Assembly (NCBI RefSeq): GCF_900155585.1
Contig: NZ_LT707418.1
Location: forward strand, 561,115-625,114
Direction of reading: 5' to 3'
Source of the DNA: Aedoeadaptatus urinae
GTDB lineage: Bacteria > Bacillota > Clostridia > Tissierellales > Peptoniphilaceae
Length of the DNA stretch: 64,000 nucleotides
How positions within the stretch are numbered: the first letter of the stretch is position 1; the number at the start of each line of letters is the position of its first letter. The notes beneath the pieces were generated by a model. It worked only from the letters and a program-made list of their open reading frames with translations, ran no database searches and had not been told where the DNA came from. The position numbers and the translations under genes are program-made. Shown here one piece after another: positions 1 to 8,106 of the stretch.

Positions 1-409
1 CAGTGACGGTGATTTCGTCGCCAACTTTTTTGTCTTCGCCGTTGACTGTCCAACCGTCAAACTCTTTGTTTTCCGGTGCAGTAAATTTGTTGTCAGGTAG
101 TTTGTAGGTTGAACCTTTTTTGACGGTTGCTTTGTCCATACTTCCGCCGCCGCCGTTGCCTGCAAAGGTGACATCTACCATGCTGTCTTTCCATTTTGCG
201 GTAACGGTCGTGTTGTCAGTGACGGTGATTTCGTCGCCAACTTTTTTGTCTTCGCCGTTGACTGTCCAACCGTCAAACTCTTTGTTTTCCGGTGCAGTAA
301 ATTTGTTGTCAGGTAGTTTGTAGGTTGAACCTTTTTTGACGGTTGCTTTGTCCATACTTCCGCCGCCGCCGTTGCCTGCAAAGGTGACATCTACCATGCT
401 GTCTTTCCA
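1..409 (-). repeat. 216-bp tandem repeats inside the surface protein gene
   Basis: Positions 1-193 and 217-409 are identical base for base with a period of exactly 216 bp (72 codons). Each unit encodes one Listeria-Bacteroides repeat that starts MVDVTFAGNGGGG. Diverged copies continue at about 410-625 and 630-845. The identity marks recent duplication or gene conversion, and the array continues past the window edge. Confidence 0.95.
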
Positions 410-3115
410 AGTTGCTGTTAGTGTTACGTTGTCTGTTATTTTTATCGTATCTCCGGCTTTTTTAACACCATCCTCATTACCAACTTTCCAGCCGGCGAAT
501 TCTTGATTTGTTGGTGCTTTAAATGTTGGTTCAGGAAGTTTATAATCGCTGCCTTTATTAACAGGAACATCTTTCATCTCTCCGGATGCACCTGTTCCCG
601 GTAGGAAGTTTACTTTAAGTTCGATTGGCTTCCAAATAGCTTTTACTACTGTATCTCCGGTAATTGTTATTTTTGCTCCCGGTTGTTTTAGATTTGTAGA
701 GTCATCTCCGATTTGCCAACCTGAAAATTGTTTGTTTTCTGGAGCTGTGAACGTATTTGCTGCAGGTAATTCATATTCCGTATTTACTTTTTGAGTTACT
801 TTTTCTTTCGTTCCACTACCGGAATTTGCATCAAAAGTTATATCGTAGGTTTTTGTTGCTGTGGCTGTGAAGACATTGTTATCAGCAGTTGCCACGAAGT
901 TCGTGCCGTTCTTGCTGTCTCTCCATACCGGTTCTGTATATCCTTCTTGTGGAGTAACTTTTATTGAGTCAATGACTGATGCATTGATGATTGGAAGTGT
1001 ATATTCTTTTACATTGGTTCCCGGTTTTACCTTGTAGCTTTGATAAGAAGTAGGATTTTCTTTATCACCGGTAATTGCAGTACCATCTGTATTGTTGACT
1101 TTTGTTCCTTCACCTAATTTAAATTCTACATCTAAGGCATCTGTTGGAACCTTATCTTTTCTTTTCATGCTAGTCACATGGTTACTAACGTATAGGATTT
1201 GTTTTTCAACTACAAGTTCTGACTTATCATCAAAAGTAATTTTAATTTTACCTTCGAAGTCACCTTCTTTAGAAGTGCTTCTCTTTTCCTCAGTTACATC
1301 TTCAAATTTTGCTCCTTTAAGAAGTTCATTTATTTTGCCTTTATTTTCTTCTGTTGCGGAGTCTTTAGCTTTTACGCCGTCTTTCCAGTCAACTGTATCT
1401 CCGACCCATTTTTTGAGTTCAACCGGGTCGAGACCGCCAAGGGCTTCAACTTTTTCAGCTTTTGTTTCTTTTACAGTAAAAGTTCCGGGTTCTGAGGTGA
1501 GTGGTTTTTTATCGTCATCCGCTATTCCACCCTTATCCGTTACTGTAGCTGTTACTGTTGTATCGCCTTTTACCTTGTCTTTAGGAAGGGTTACAACGCC
1601 ATTAGCATCAACACTGCCTTCGCCTTTAGTAATTGACCAAGTTCCATTATCAGCTTTTGTTGCTGTAGTTGTTTGATCATTACCGTCTTTATCCTTATAG
1701 GAAACAGTAATAGTCTTAGCATCTGTATCTTTTTCATTTGGAGTGATTGTGATGTTTTTCTTATCTTTACTTAACTCAACCGTAGGTGCGTCCGGTTTGA
1801 TATTTTTTAAAAGGTCTTTGGCCGGAATTGTTATTTTTGGTTGAGCTCCATCTTTTATCTTAACTGAACCATCTTCATTTTTTACAGGTACCGGATTGTA
1901 GTTACTATCATAAGTAACTTCCACATCATTACCGCTAAATATCTTAACATTTCCGCTGTCATCAATTTGTATGACTGCCGGTACTCCATCCCAGTCTCCG
2001 GTTCCGTTTGGTAATTTAGATACACCATCTACTGTATATGCTTTTCTTATAGCAGCATCAATTGTTTTTTTGTCATCAGCAGTTAATTTTCTAGGGTCTT
2101 TAACTTCCGTTTTTTCAGGTATTACCGGTTTAACAGTGGTTGTAGAACAAGATACAAATTTATGGGGTTCTTTTACAGAAACGCCGACTATTTGGTCGAG
2201 AGTTAAACTTTCCCCTGCTTTTAAATCATAGGAAAAAGTTCCATCATTTTGTAAAGTTACAGGTACCGGGTCAGATGAGTCTTTGTCAACTGTACACTTA
2301 TTTTTATTACAATACTTATCTGCTTTCTCCTTATTAACTCTAAGGATTAATTGTACTTTTATGCCGTCAAAAGGTCCCGGTCCTGCCAGTTTTCCCTTAA
2401 CTACATTGTCTACAATTGTAATACTGCCAATCTCAGGTGATCTTGAGGTTTCTGTAACTTGTTTTATTTGTAAATTTGTAGCTTCAACTTGGCCTGATGT
2501 CGAACCATCAGTATAAGTTACTTCATAATAAGCATGGGCAGTACTATCAATAGAAAACTTAACAGATTTAATATCACCGGCTATTGCAGTGTTTGCATCT
2601 TTCAACATTTTAACAGCTTCTGCTTGTTCATCTTCATTAACTATGTTAGAACTTGTTTGCTCTATCCAAATTTCGCCACTTGGCATTGTCAGAGTAACTG
2701 TAGATGCCTTAGATGGTTGTGCAGTTTTAGTTACCTCAGGTGATTTATCTTCACCAATTTGTTGGTAGACTGTTACCGTATCGCCTTCTTCAACTTTTTT
2801 TCCTTCAGGTAAGTCTACCTTCCATGTCGTTCCGCTTGTAGGTGTAACGGAAAGGTTGGCTTTTTCAGTCCCGCTACTATCTTTTAAGCTTACATGGACT
2901 GTTGCTATTACAGTCTTTTTATTAACTCTAGCTTTTGCTAAATTGGCTCCCGAAATCGTGGTGGCATCGTATAATACATCGTTAACGGTCGGTGCCTTTA
3001 CAGCAGCCGCATGTACTTCCACCGCACCCAACACATTGGTCAGGATCATGACGAAAGCTAAAAAGCAGGCGCCCAAGGATTGGAACAGCTTTTTCCTCGC
3101 ATCGTGTCGTGTCAT
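1..3115 (-). CDS. Giant secreted repeat surface protein, 3' end outside window
   Basis: A single open frame runs from an ATG at 3115 (SD-like GAAAGGGAG upstream) to the window edge, giving about 1038 residues with no stop. The N-terminus has a Lys/Arg start, a hydrophobic core and an AXA-like end (residues 1 to about 37), so it is a Sec signal peptide. About residues 330-440 hold an 'LTADDKKTIDAAI'-type module, and about 450-535 an Ig-like beta domain. From about residue 760 there are 72-residue Listeria-Bacteroides (InlB B-like) repeats with the F-x-GW and TAKWK signatures. At least four copies are visible and the last two are nearly identical in DNA. Reading suggests more AT-rich DNA than the neighbours. 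The anchor (SLH or LPXTG) would lie outside the window. An adhesin or S-layer-associated role is inferred from family; the ligand is unknown. Confidence 0.85.
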   Translation of the reverse strand, partial: MTRHDARKKLFQSLGACFLAFVMILTNVLGAVEVHAAAVKAPTVNDVLYDATTISGANLAKARVNKKTVIATVHVSLKDSSGTEKANLSVTPTSGTTWKVDLPEGKKVEEGDTVTVYQQIGEDKSPEVTKTAQPSKASTVTLTMPSGEIWIEQTSSNIVNEDEQAEAVKMLKDANTAIAGDIKSVKFSIDSTAHAYYEVTYTDGSTSGQVEATNLQIKQVTETSRSPEIGSITIVDNVVKGKLAGPGPFDGIKVQLILRVNKEKADKYCNKNKCTVDKDSSDPVPVTLQNDGTFSYDLKAGESLTLDQIVGVSVKEPHKFVSCSTTTVKPVIPEKTEVKDPRKLTADDKKTIDAAIRKAYTVDGVSKLPNGTGDWDGVPAVIQIDDSGNVKIFSGNDVEVTYDSNYNPVPVKNEDGSVKIKDGAQPKITIPAKDLLKNIKPDAPTVELSKDKKNITITPNEKDTDAKTITVSYKDKDGNDQTTTATKADNGTWSITKGEGSVDANGVVTLPKDKVKGDTTVTATVTDKGGIADDDKKPLTSEPGTFTVKETKAEKVEALGGLDPVELKKWVGDTVDWKDGVKAKDSATEENKGKINELLKGAKFEDVTEEKRSTSKEGDFEGKIKITFDDKSELVVEKQILYVSNHVTSMKRKDKVPTDALDVEFKLGEGTKVNNTDGTAITGDKENPTSYQSYKVKPGTNVKEYTLPIINASVIDSIKVTPQEGYTEPVWRDSKNGTNFVATADNNVFTATATKTYDITFDANSGSGTKEKVTQKVNTEYELPAANTFTAPENKQFSGWQIGDDSTNLKQPGAKITITGDTVVKAIWKPIELKVNFLPGTGASGEMKDVPVNKGSDYKLPEPTFKAPTNQEFAGWKVGNEDGVKKAGDTIKITDNVTLTATWKDSMVDVTFAGNGGGGSMDKATVKKGSTYKLPDNKFTAPENKEFDGWTVNGEDKKVGDEITVTDNTTVTAKWKDSMVDVTFAGNGGGGSMDKATVKKGSTYKLPDNKFTAPENKEFDGWTVNGEDKKVGDEITVT

Positions 3116-3188
3116 TTCTTACTCCCTTTCTCTTCTATCTTCAACTTCCATACCGTTTACGGCATTTTACAAGCATCTTAACGTATTC

Positions 3189-3217
3189 ATGATATCGAAT
3201 TTTCCCTCTTTAATCAA
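3189..3217 (-). promoter_or_regulatory. Promoter of the left-edge surface protein
   Basis: On the minus strand a TTGATT -35 and a TATCAT -10 are separated by 17 bp. The predicted start is about 65 nt upstream of the ATG at 3115. The rest of the 3116-3304 gap holds only this leader. Confidence 0.55.
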
Positions 3218-3304
3218 GGCTCGGAGCCCTTTTCGCGGCATCTTTTTATTACAATGCCGTGACGCTTACATATAAGAGGCGCGCCGCGAAATCCCGCCCC
3301 GTTT

Positions 3305-3925
3305 TTATTCCGGTTCCACCGGCGCAGGCAGCTCTTCGTTTTCAAAGAAGCTCGTGCCCTCTTCCGAATTGCTTTGGAAGGTGCCGAAGGTGGAGATGTA
3401 GTTTTCCCCGTCCACGGTGTAGCGGACTTCCACCTGCAGGTATTCCAGGAAGTATTTTTCGTATTGGCGGCTGTAGCGCTTGGTGGTGTAGCTGTAGCCC
3501 AGATCCCCTTCGTCTTTCAGCTCCCCTGTAATGACCCGCGTCTTTTGGGGATCGTCATCGTGGGACGCGTGGGCGATAATTTTAATCGTCGCCTTTTCGG
3601 GCTTCACGGGCTTTTCGTCTTTTTCGAATTGAAAAAACATTTTCGGGTCTTTATTTAATTTGATACAGGGGATGTCCCCTTCGATCTTCCCCTCGACGGT
3701 ATCCCGCAACTTGGCCAACTCGCCTTCCGTCAGGGCAAGATAGTCTTTTTCTTTATAGGTTCTGATAATGGGCTTGCGCTCGTCCCACGCCACGACGGCA
3801 TCCATGCGCAGGCCGTCTACGGTTTCGTTGCGCATAAAATTCGGCGTCGGCGAGAAGGCGTAGGCGATGAAGGCCGCCCCTGCCGCGATGAAAATAGCTA
3901 AAGCGATCAATATTTTCTTTCTCAT
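3305..3925 (-). CDS. Membrane-anchored extracellular protein of unknown function
   Basis: This is a 206-residue protein with one N-terminal hydrophobic segment (about residues 4-23) and no lipobox Cys, so an uncleaved anchor or signal peptide is likely. The remainder is charged and soluble, and ends in an acidic ELPAPVEPE tail. I do not recognise the family. The start at 3925 has an AGGAGG SD. It lies downstream of mgtE on the same strand but is separated from it by a terminator, so it is probably transcribed on its own or by read-through. Confidence 0.75.
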   Translation of the reverse strand: MRKKILIALAIFIAAGAAFIAYAFSPTPNFMRNETVDGLRMDAVVAWDERKPIIRTYKEKDYLALTEGELAKLRDTVEGKIEGDIPCIKLNKDPKMFFQFEKDEKPVKPEKATIKIIAHASHDDDPQKTRVITGELKDEGDLGYSYTTKRYSRQYEKYFLEYLQVEVRYTVDGENYISTFGTFQSNSEEGTSFFENEELPAPVEPE

Positions 3926-3970
3926 AGCACACCTCCTTTTCTTTATTTTACCCTTTTTCGCGCAATAAAA

Positions 3971-3990
3971 AACCGGCCCGAGGCCGGTGT
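3971..3990 (-). terminator. Terminator after mgtE
   Basis: A seven-base-pair stem (ACCGGCC/GGCCGGT) with a 3-nt loop is followed on the minus strand by a T-run, just after the mgtE stop. Confidence 0.85.
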
Positions 3991-3991
3991 T

Positions 3992-5317
3992 TTACAGATT
4001 GATTAAATGGGTGGCCACTTCGAAGTAGATCAACAGGGCGAAGGTATCCACCAGTGTGGTGATGATGGGCCCCGCCATGACCGTCGGGTCCACGTGGACT
4101 TTGTCGGCGATCAGGGGCAGGACGCCGCCGATGATTTTCGACAGGGTCACGGTTAAAAGCAGGGTGGCCGAGACGGTAAGGCTGATGGACAGGCCGTGGT
4201 CCCCTAAAAGGGTCATGCGGACGAAGTTCACCGCCACCAAGATGGTGCCCGTAATCAGGCCCACCTTCAGCTCTTTGCTCATGACGGAGAAGATATTTCT
4301 GAAGTGGACTTTCCCCGTGTACAGGGCGCGAATCACCGTGGTGGAAGATTGGGTCCCGGCGTTTCCGCCGCTGTCCATGAGCATGGGGATGTAGGCGGCG
4401 AGGGCCACGCTGGATGCCAATAAGGACTCGTAGCGCTGAATGATGAAGCCCGTCATGGTCGCCGTAATCAAACAGATAATGAGCCAGGTGGTGCGGTCTT
4501 TGGCAATGGCAAAGCTGGAGCGCTCCAAGTAGTCTTCGTCGGAGGTGTCCTGTACCCCGTGGATATTGGACAAGTCTTCTTCGTACTCTTCGTGCATGAT
4601 GTCGATGGCATCTTCCAAGGGGACCGTACCGATGAGGCGCCCTTCGGAGTCGGTGACGGGAATTTCCGACAGGTCGTAGCGATAGGCGAGCTTCGCGACG
4701 AGTTCCTGGTCGTCCAATGCCTCCACGGTGCGGGGCAAGGGATTGAGCAACTCTTCCACGGATTGCTCTTTGAAGCGCATGACGTCGGCTAAATAGACGT
4801 AGCCCAAGAGCACCAGGGAGTCGTCGGTGATCCAAATCTGCTCCAGCTTGTCCCCGTCCAGGGGCGAGCGCAGCACCCGTTCCAAGATGTACTCCGCGCC
4901 GGAGGAGGCTTTGATGGAGAGAAACTCCACGGTCATAATGGCGCCGACGCTGTCTTCCGGATAGCCTAAGAGTTTGTTGACGATGACGCGGCGCTCCCCG
5001 GTGACGAATTCGTCCATGAGGCGGCGCACCATATTGGCGGGAAGCTCCTGCAGTGTGTCTACCAACTCGTCTTCGTCGAGCTCTTTAATCAGGGAGCGAA
5101 TGGCGTCGTCGGTGTAGCTGTCGATGAGCTCGCGCTTGGTATCGGCGTCCAATTCGGCAAAGGTATCCGCCGCCTTGTCTTTCTCCAAAAGCTTCAGCCA
5201 CAGGGCCACGGACACCGGGTCCATGCCCCGGAGCCGATCCGCCAAGTCCACCGGATCCATTTGATTGATTTCATTTTTTAAGGATTTAATTGCATCCACG
5301 TCGTAATTTCGTGTCAC
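3992..5317 (-). CDS. mgtE: Magnesium channel/transporter MgtE
   Basis: The 441-residue protein has the full MgtE layout: a helical MgtE_N domain (about 25-125), two CBS domains (about 130-250) and a five-helix membrane domain (about 280-441). The membrane domain carries the family hallmark MDSGGNAGTQSS near residue 313. MgtE is a homodimeric Mg2+ channel gated by Mg2+ binding to the N and CBS domains at the inner face of the membrane. The start is GTG at 5317, preceded by a GGGGGG SD-like run; no in-frame ATG fits better. The leader holds two terminator-like hairpins but does not resemble the M-box (ykoK) riboswitch, so Mg2+ sensing by that class is not supported here. Confidence 0.95.
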   Translation of the reverse strand: MTRNYDVDAIKSLKNEINQMDPVDLADRLRGMDPVSVALWLKLLEKDKAADTFAELDADTKRELIDSYTDDAIRSLIKELDEDELVDTLQELPANMVRRLMDEFVTGERRVIVNKLLGYPEDSVGAIMTVEFLSIKASSGAEYILERVLRSPLDGDKLEQIWITDDSLVLLGYVYLADVMRFKEQSVEELLNPLPRTVEALDDQELVAKLAYRYDLSEIPVTDSEGRLIGTVPLEDAIDIMHEEYEEDLSNIHGVQDTSDEDYLERSSFAIAKDRTTWLIICLITATMTGFIIQRYESLLASSVALAAYIPMLMDSGGNAGTQSSTTVIRALYTGKVHFRNIFSVMSKELKVGLITGTILVAVNFVRMTLLGDHGLSISLTVSATLLLTVTLSKIIGGVLPLIADKVHVDPTVMAGPIITTLVDTFALLIYFEVATHLINL

Positions 5318-5338
5318 GCCATCCCCCCTCTTCTCAAG

Positions 5339-5368
5339 AAAAAAGGACCGAGCACACTCAATCCTTTT
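5339..5368 (-). terminator. Terminator-like hairpin in the mgtE leader
   Basis: On the minus strand a 12-bp stem (two G-U pairs, TGTG loop) is followed by a T6 run and sits about 20 nt before the mgtE start codon. It lies between the possible promoter (TATACT near 5398-5403) and the gene, so it could act as an attenuator. Its 3' arm, GCTCGGTCC plus T-run, is repeated in the hairpin at 5438-5465. Confidence 0.6.
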
Positions 5369-5437
5369 GAATACATCTTTCTTTTCAGTCTATGATGAGT
5401 ATAACACAGAACGAATGCTTTCCATAATCTTACCGAT

Positions 5438-5465
5438 AAAAAACGGACCGAGCGAATCGATCCGT
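5438..5465 (-). terminator. Second terminator-like hairpin upstream of mgtE
   Basis: A nine-base-pair stem with a 5-nt loop and a T6 run on the minus strand, sharing the GCTCGGTCC 3' arm with the hairpin closer to mgtE. No minus-strand gene lies directly upstream, so it either ends read-through from the tRNA side or is part of a longer mgtE leader. Confidence 0.55.
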
Positions 5466-5496
5466 ATCAGGTCACATTCAACGGAGTTTTTTCAAT

Positions 5497-5525
5497 TTGA
5501 CATTGTAGTCTTTTCAAAATAATAT
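5497..5525 (+). promoter_or_regulatory. Promoter of the 5646 gene
   Basis: A perfect TTGACA -35 (5497-5502) is followed after 17 bp by TAATAT. The predicted leader is about 110 nt. Confidence 0.5.
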
Positions 5526-5645
5526 AACATTTGAAAAAGGAAATATCGTAATTGTACCGGGCGCCATCTTCTCCTGAAAAAATAGCGCTTCGCGCTTTGA
5601 CATAGATGCACGCTTTTACTTGCCGAATTACATAAGGAGGACCTC

Positions 5646-6551
5646 ATGAAAAAAAGATTCCTATTGCCTGTTTTTCTCACATTGATACTTCTTTTTTCCA
5701 ACTGCTCAAGCGCCCAAGCACAGCAAGCGATTAAGTTGTGGATCAACGGTTCTTACGTCCAAACCGATGTTGCGCCGCTTATCCAAAATAATCGCACCCT
5801 CGTTCCTCTGCGGGTTATTTCCGAAAACTTAGGTTTGCAAGTGGAATGGGATGCAAAAACAAAATCCGTTATGACTTATAAGTTGATCGACGGACGCCCC
5901 GACTTCAAAGAATCGCTTCTTTTGACCATTGGCGACAAACAGGTACCGAAGGCGGCGGAAGAAGCCGCGGCCACAGGCTCCTTATATTACGAATTGGAGG
6001 CGGCGCCGGTTATCATCAATAACAGAACCATGGTGCCTATTCGATTTATTGCAGAAGCTTACAAAATGCCCGTGGATTGGGACGGCACCAATCGCACGGT
6101 GATCGTGGGCAAAGGCTATACGGCACCCAAGGCAAAGCCGCAAACGAAAAAACCTGTGGCAAGCACTAAACCTTTAAATGCTACCGCAGTTGCCGAGAAT
6201 CTCGCAAAAAAGGGATTGCCCATCTCCAATATCATAAGCTATAACGAAAAAAATGATGTAAACAATCTTATGGGAAAACCCGGCCAGTACATCGGCAAAG
6301 TTAATTTTGCCGATAACCGCATCGAACAATATGATCCAACCGATCCGTTAGGCGGAAGTATCGAGGTCTTCAGAAATTATAAGGATGCAGTGAAGCGACA
6401 AAAATACATTAATACCATCGGTAATGCCGCACCCATTTTAAGTGAGTCCAACTACGTTCACAAGAACTATCTTTTGAGAATTGAGCGTTCGCTGTCCCGT
6501 GATGAATTTAATCAATATAAAAACAGCTTTATCGAAATTATTGGCCGATAA
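5646..6551 (+). CDS. Exported copper-amine-oxidase N-domain protein
   Basis: The 301-residue protein has a signal peptide (about 1-25). It carries two copies of the copper amine oxidase N-terminal-like motif (PF07833): NNRTLVPLRVISENLG near residue 48 and NNRTMVPIRFIAEAY near residue 120, each followed by a beta strand ending in W(D). Despite the name, such proteins lack the oxidase and its copper ligands; the module is a wall-associated beta domain common in Clostridia. The C-terminal third (about 200-301) is a separate small domain that I do not recognise. The ATG has an AGGAGG SD. It is monocistronic, and a paralogue lies at 38976-39707. Function unknown. Confidence 0.85.
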   Translation: MKKRFLLPVFLTLILLFSNCSSAQAQQAIKLWINGSYVQTDVAPLIQNNRTLVPLRVISENLGLQVEWDAKTKSVMTYKLIDGRPDFKESLLLTIGDKQVPKAAEEAAATGSLYYELEAAPVIINNRTMVPIRFIAEAYKMPVDWDGTNRTVIVGKGYTAPKAKPQTKKPVASTKPLNATAVAENLAKKGLPISNIISYNEKNDVNNLMGKPGQYIGKVNFADNRIEQYDPTDPLGGSIEVFRNYKDAVKRQKYINTIGNAAPILSESNYVHKNYLLRIERSLSRDEFNQYKNSFIEIIGR

Positions 6552-6557
6552 TAAAAC

Positions 6558-6595
6558 AAAAAGAGCCGAACCGTAATCACGATTCAGCTCTTTTT
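6558..6595. terminator. Bidirectional terminator between the 5646 gene and tRNA-Pro
   Basis: A nine-base-pair AAAAAGAGC/GCTCTTTTT stem with an extended imperfect inner stem gives T-runs on both strands. It ends the plus-strand gene and the minus-strand tRNA. Confidence 0.85.
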
Positions 6596-6598
6596 CAT

Positions 6599-6675
6599 TG
6601 GTCGAGATGACAGGATTTGAACCTGCGACCCCATGTCCCCCAGACATGTACGCTACCAAACTGCGCCACATCTCG
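6599..6675 (-). tRNA. tRNA-Pro (anticodon GGG)
   Basis: A 77-nt cloverleaf is visible on the minus strand. The acceptor stem is CGAGATG/CATCTCG, the D arm contains TTTGGTAGC, the anticodon loop CTGGGGG has GGG at positions 34-36, and the T arm is GCAGGTTCAAATCCTG-like. The 3' CCA is encoded (6599-6601). Confidence 0.97.
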
Positions 6676-6688
6676 ATGTAACAACAGT

Positions 6689-6717
6689 ATTATAACAACT
6701 TTACCTTGTCTTTGCAA
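6689..6717 (-). promoter_or_regulatory. Promoter of tRNA-Pro
   Basis: On the minus strand TTGCAA and a perfect TATAAT are separated by 17 bp and end about 13 bp before the mature tRNA 5' end. Confidence 0.75.
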
Positions 6718-6809
6718 GAGGGCTTGTCTATATTTTTATTTTTTCGCCGAAGGGCTTCTATAATGCACGCTTGTGATGTACAATATGAAAGTCATTTAGA
6801 GGAGGGTAT

Positions 6810-7280
6810 ATGAGTTTACGTGTAGATGGAAAAGCTATTTTAGAATCATTGGCCGAGAATAAATCGGTGTCGGCACAGCTGTATCGTCGCTTTGCCGACG
6901 ACGGAGAGCTCGGCGATTCTTATTTTGAAACCATGGCAAGGGACAGCGACGAGCAGCACGCTATCTTTTTAGATTTGGCGAAGCAGGCCGAGGCCGACGG
7001 CGGTTGGGCGGTGGATAAAGAAGACTACCACTACTTCCGTCTGCGTCTGGGGCGCACGCTTTTGTCCGATCCCGAAAAGCTTTCGGACAGGGCAAAAAAG
7101 GTGAAGAGCCAAATGGACGTGTTGGAGCTTGCGGAGCGCGTGGAATGCGGCACGCTGGAGATCCTGCGGGAGCTGGAGGACATGGTCCCCCGCTTTGCGC
7201 CGAAGGAGCTGAAGGCTATGCAAGAGCAGGCCAAGGCTCATTTAAAAAACATCACCGAAGGCATCCGCGAGCTGTCTTAA
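6810..7280 (+). CDS. Small helical protein of unknown function, possibly ferritin-like
   Basis: This 156-residue cytosolic protein is almost entirely predicted helix, with acidic and Ala-rich stretches. It has no signal peptide and no recognised family. Residues near 45-50 read DSDEQHAIF and near 110 VECGTLEILRELE. The spaced E...DEQH pattern resembles ferritin-like or rubrerythrin helices, but the full EXXH pairs are not present, so metal binding is only a possibility. It is monocistronic, with a GAGGAGGG SD and a strong terminator. Confidence 0.65.
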   Translation: MSLRVDGKAILESLAENKSVSAQLYRRFADDGELGDSYFETMARDSDEQHAIFLDLAKQAEADGGWAVDKEDYHYFRLRLGRTLLSDPEKLSDRAKKVKSQMDVLELAERVECGTLEILRELEDMVPRFAPKELKAMQEQAKAHLKNITEGIRELS

Positions 7281-7305
7281 ATGCAGCGCATGTCGTCTGT
7301 AAAGC

Positions 7306-7335
7306 AAAAGCGAAGGATTTTTCCTTCGCTTTTTT
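7306..7335. terminator. Bidirectional terminator between convergent genes
   Basis: An 11-bp stem around AGCGAAGGA/TCCTTCGCT with a TTTT loop has an A-run before and a T-run after. It serves the 6810 gene and the convergent hydrolase. Confidence 0.9.
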
Positions 7336-8026
7336 ACGTGCGGTCCCTTAGCTCGCGATAGGCTTTAAAGCTTTTCACATCGTCGAAGTTCAGAAAGGGA
7401 TTCACGGCTTTTTCTTTTTTTATGGTGGTGGGCAAGGTAACTTTCCCCGCCTCCCGCAGCTTCCGCACACGCTCCAGCTCTTCTTTCACGGCCTCGGTGG
7501 GATAGGCCTTCACCGTTTGCTCCAAATTGGACAGGGAGTATTCGTGAGCGGGATAGACGATGGTGTCCTCGTCCAGTTTTTTTATTTCCTCGAGGGTGTT
7601 AAACATGGCGTCGTAATCGCCGCTGAAGACGCGGCCGCAGCTTGAAAGAAAGAGAGTGTCGCCGATAAAGAGATGCTCTTTCATTTGATAGGCCACGTGC
7701 CCTTCCGTGTGACCCGGCGTGGCCATGACCTTCACTTCTTCGCCGAGAAGGGCGAGGGTCTCGCCGCCTGAGACGATTTCCGCGATGGCGCCCGTTTCCT
7801 TGGGGCCGTAGACCGGCGCCGGGTGTGCGGCGATAAGCTTTCTCACGCCGCCGATATGGTCTTGGTGCTTGTGGGTCAGGAGCACGGCCTCGAGCTCGTA
7901 GCCTCTTGTTTTTATGACCTCAAGAAGCAGATCCGATTCCGAGGGGTCCACGACGACGATGCGATTATTTTTTTCGATGATCCAAATGTAATTGTCCGAC
8001 AGTGCCGGCAGGGGCATGATATTCAT
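7334..8026 (-). CDS. Glyoxalase-II-like metallo-beta-lactamase-fold hydrolase
   Basis: The 230-residue protein is a metallo-beta-lactamase-fold hydrolase of the hydroxyacylglutathione hydrolase type. It shows the metal motif THKHQDH (near residue 52), then PGHTEGH, GDTLF and YPAHEY, and the C-terminal glyoxalase II signature NPFL. Glyoxalase II hydrolyses S-lactoylglutathione to lactate; in an anaerobe the thiol cofactor may differ, so the substrate is inferred. The ATG at 8026 is chosen over an upstream GTG at 8035 because it sits 8 nt from GAGG. A terminator at 8076-8098 separates it from the upstream reductase operon. Confidence 0.85.
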   Translation of the reverse strand: MNIMPLPALSDNYIWIIEKNNRIVVVDPSESDLLLEVIKTRGYELEAVLLTHKHQDHIGGVRKLIAAHPAPVYGPKETGAIAEIVSGGETLALLGEEVKVMATPGHTEGHVAYQMKEHLFIGDTLFLSSCGRVFSGDYDAMFNTLEEIKKLDEDTIVYPAHEYSLSNLEQTVKAYPTEAVKEELERVRKLREAGKVTLPTTIKKEKAVNPFLNFDDVKSFKAYRELRDRT

Positions 8027-8075
8027 TTTATTCACCTCGTTGAATTCATACCCTTCGAAGGCTTTTCCCTACAAT

Positions 8076-8098
8076 AAAAAACGCCGCCGAAGCGACGT
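8076..8098 (-). terminator. Terminator of the double-cubane reductase operon
   Basis: A seven-base-pair stem (one G-U pair) with a TTCG tetraloop and a T-run on the minus strand, just after the reductase stop. Confidence 0.85.
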
Positions 8099-8106
8099 TT
8101 TTATTT

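Larger units (their letters stand above)
5318..5645. other. Divergent intergenic region between mgtE and an exported-protein gene
   Basis: This 328-bp gap contains two minus-strand terminator-like hairpins in the mgtE leader (5339-5368 and 5438-5465), a plus-strand promoter at 5497-5525 and a short GC hairpin at about 5583-5597. No open frame in it looks coding. Confidence 0.6.

Noticed and set aside
3259-3531. Plus-strand frame overlapping the anchored protein gene
   Set aside because: Composition is Arg/Pro/Cys-rich as expected of an antisense frame, no SD is present and it opposes a better gene.
5318-5500. M-box (ykoK) magnesium riboswitch before mgtE
   Set aside because: The conserved core stretches of the M-box that I know are absent; only two simple terminator-like hairpins are seen.
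5646-6551. Copper amine oxidase activity for the two PF07833 proteins
   Set aside because: The family name is historical; the catalytic domain, topaquinone site and copper ligands are not present.
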